Shown here: positions 62,186 to 64,000 of the stretch, piece by piece | Layout of the letters: the number at the start of each line of letters is the position of its first letter | Position numbering within the stretch: the first letter of the stretch is position 1 | From: Azolla caroliniana | Taxonomy: Eukaryota > Polypodiophyta | Direction: 5' to 3' | Length of the DNA stretch: 64,000 nt | Assembly (NCBI GenBank): GCA_043228905.1 | Contig: JBHGNT010000002.1 | Span: 14,384,001 to 14,448,000 of the forward strand | Position numbers and translations under genes: made by a program | The notes under the pieces: model-generated | What the model saw: only the letters and a program-made list of their open reading frames with translations | Databases searched by the model: none | What the model was told of the DNA's origin: nothing

Positions 62186-62530
62186 TGTTACCCGTAAGAA
62201 TATACGGGGAGGCATAAGGGTATGTGTAATGATGTGGTTGATGTGTATGTGTAAAGTAAATGAGTGTGTGAGGATGAGTATGTGTATGGACACATGCACA
62301 ATTATGTGCATGTGTACAAGAATGTGTAACGGTCTTATTTATAACGGTCAGTAACCGTTACATTGGATGTATTATATAAACCCCCTATGGGGTATGTAAT
62401 GAGATATACATTTTTCCCCTCTCATTTTGTGTCATTTTCAATTTATCTTTCTCTCTAACTCTCTCACTATCGTAACCCCCTTCGAAGGGGGGTGAAGCCA
62501 TTCTAAGCTTCACCCCCCACCCCAACAACA
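62186..62530 (+). repeat. LTR-like sequence inserted in CopE
   Basis: It starts TGTTACCCG directly after CopE protease coding and ends CCCCAACAACA. It has ATTATATAAACC (TATA-like, about 62370) and a CT-rich transcribed part. Near its end are a perfect palindrome CCCCCTTCGAAGGGGG (62476-62491) and a 12-bp hairpin (62487-62518). TTTTGGCACGC follows as a possible PBS. The partner LTR would lie right of the window. Confidence 0.55.
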
Positions 62531-63828
62531 CTTTTGGCACGCTTGAACGGACAACCCTCCCTTGAGAAGAAGTCACTCTCTCCCTCCCTCACTCTCGCTC
62601 TCCATCACTAATGTCTATCTCTCCCTCCCTATGTGTGCGTTAGTGTTTGTGTTAGAGAGTGTGGCTTTGGGCCTAAACTCTCTCAATGGTGATTTGTTGT
62701 TATGGAAGGTTCTTGGTATGGGATAGGATCTAGAGATTTAGTAGGATGAGTATCTTTTTGCTCTTCCCCCTATCTCTGTTTGTTGTGATCTGTCATTCTT
62801 CTTCGTTCCAAATCGAGCTTCTCATGTGATTTTGTCATGCCTCCTCACCATCTCTTCGACAGAAATGTACCCTTGTCTCTGGATATGGTGGCATCCATAG
62901 TTGCTTCTACATAGCCCCAGATCTATGGCTCTATTGTCAGCCAAGCCTATGAGGAAACTCAGATTACCACGCCCACAATGGACCCAAACATGGTTAGTAC
63001 TCTCAAATCCATCATCTGCCCATGGCCTTATTCACCACAAGATCATCTCGCTCATGATGAGGCTCCAAAGGCTTCCTTGGCTCCTCCTCTTCTTACACAT
63101 GAACTTTCGTCATCATCATCTTCTTCCCTGTAAAGAAATGCATCGTCGTTTCTCTCTTTGGAACTACTTTTTTGTAGGTTCAGTTCAGAACCACACAGTT
63201 TCTGTTGAGTAGAAGCGGAAGCATTATTTCACCCAAATTCCGTCCCCTATTTTCTTCATCTCCAAATCCCTGTTCAACAAAGGAAGGGGACAGACAAATA
63301 GGCCCAGGCCATGGTGAAGGAAGAGGCCCTGGTGGTAGCCACTGAGATCGTGCCCAACGACACCATAAGCTTCTCTGTTTATTCCCGAACTTCTTGCACT
63401 CCATCAATCTCAAGTATGTGAGGCTAGGTACCACTACTTGATCAGCCCTGCGCGCGTTTACCTCTTCACCATCCCTGTGTTGCTAGTCACTCTTAGCGCG
63501 TAGATCGGGCTTGTCCAACCAAGAGCTCTAGATCTAGCTATGGAACAACCTGGAGGTGAGCCTATTCGGGATCGAGGCCTTCCCGGGCGGAACGAAAAAA
63601 CGAAGGATGTTTGATTTGAACGAAGCTAAAGCCGTGGATGATTGGGGATTCTTCTGAATCTGAGTCTGTTGTTCTCTGCTCTGCTTCTTGTTTCCCTTCT
63701 GTCATTCATCGCTTCCTCTTCTTCCTGATTTTAGACCCTGTGGGCTCCCGAGAGAGAAAGAGACAAAGACCGAGGGCAACGGCCTATCCACGTCCCTTGC
63801 CTTCCGTGGCAGGAGAGAAGCTCTAGAG
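62531..63828. other. Unassigned right-edge region
   Basis: About 1.3 kb with no recognisable domain. A plus-strand stretch from 62837 (MPPHHLFDRNVPLSLDMVAS) stays mostly readable, with stops, to about 63400. It includes TTPTMDPNMVSTLKSIICPW and KEEALVVATEIVPNDTISF, suggesting a decayed coding sequence. It may be internal sequence of the element whose LTR starts at 62186. Confidence 0.4.
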
Positions 63829-64000
63829 ATGATGGCGACAATCTTCAGAGCAGAATCTGAGGACTCTGAAAACGACGTAGGCATGGAATACGATTCGACA
63901 ATGGAGGCTGTAGCAACATTGAAGGGGATGGAGAAATTGATGTGGAAAAGGTTTAAGGTGAAAGAGCTGGAAGTGAACTTGAGCGAAAGGAAAGTGAAGC
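63829..64000 (+). CDS. Partial ORF of unknown function running off the window
   Basis: ATG at 63829 opens 57 codons without stop to the edge. The start MMATIFRAESEDSENDVGME is followed by a Lys/Glu/Met-rich part. Codon choice looks ordinary. It could be a host exon, a captured gene fragment or a gag-like ORF of the adjacent element. I cannot assign it. Confidence 0.35.
   Translation, partial: MMATIFRAESEDSENDVGMEYDSTMEAVATLKGMEKLMWKRFKVKELEVNLSERKVK

Overview
This window looks like a plant nuclear intergenic region made almost wholly of transposable elements. The evidence is plant-type Ty1/copia and Ty3/gypsy polyproteins, primer-binding sites complementary to initiator tRNA-Met, a plant-telomere-like TTAGGGTTT motif, and a MULE transposase remnant. 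I cannot name the species. No complete host gene, rRNA, tRNA gene or CRISPR array is visible. The only candidate host-like coding sequence is a short ORF running off the right edge.

Layout. 1-4632: 3' half of a Ty3/gypsy element (GypA-1, +) carrying a Penelope-like element (PLE, -) with a hammerhead ribozyme. 4633-6026: decayed copia (CopA-3, -). 6027-7200: decayed copia (CopC-2, +). 7350-14307: two-LTR gypsy of another lineage (GypB-1, +). 14308-15301: scraps of MULE transposase, copia RT and a copia LTR. 15325-17645: GypA-3 (+). 17646-18180: CopB-2 (-). 18195-20505: GypB-2 (+) with a solo LTR. 20506-21264: an LTR-like block. 21265-31223: CopB-1 (+), interrupted by the complete copia CopD (22695-28257, -), which itself holds a solo CopB LTR. 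31224-32385: GypA-4 repeat region. 32386-34030: CopF (-). 34050-35167 and 61299-62185: the two halves of CopE (+), split by CopA-2 (35168-61298, -). CopA-2 is split by GypA-2 (38942-54139, -, TSD CTTCA), which contains CopA-1 (41659-46975, -, TSD GCCGG), and also by CopC-1 (54561-60044, +, TSD GTTCG). 62186-64000: start of another LTR-like element and an unassigned right edge.

The nesting is four deep and is supported by target-site duplications (TSDs), so the relative order of insertions can be read directly. CopC-1 and CopA-1 are among the latest events. CopE and CopF are among the oldest.

Most notable: (1) on the minus strand at 2347-2398 every core position of a type I hammerhead ribozyme is present with compensatory stems, downstream of an uninterrupted Penelope-like reverse transcriptase that lacks a C-terminal GIY-YIG domain; (2) the GypA family has an unusually long 3' region between integrase and 3' LTR that repeats across copies: a small accessory ORF, a telomere-motif minisatellite, a CCGGTT minisatellite and a roughly 580-residue coiled-coil ORF, ending in a fixed ACGGGCGTGCCA box at the LTR border; (3) a conserved acidic tail follows RNase H in the CopA copia family.

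Nearly all protein genes carry stops, frameshifts or deletions, so the window mainly records past activity. The PLE reverse transcriptase is the main exception.
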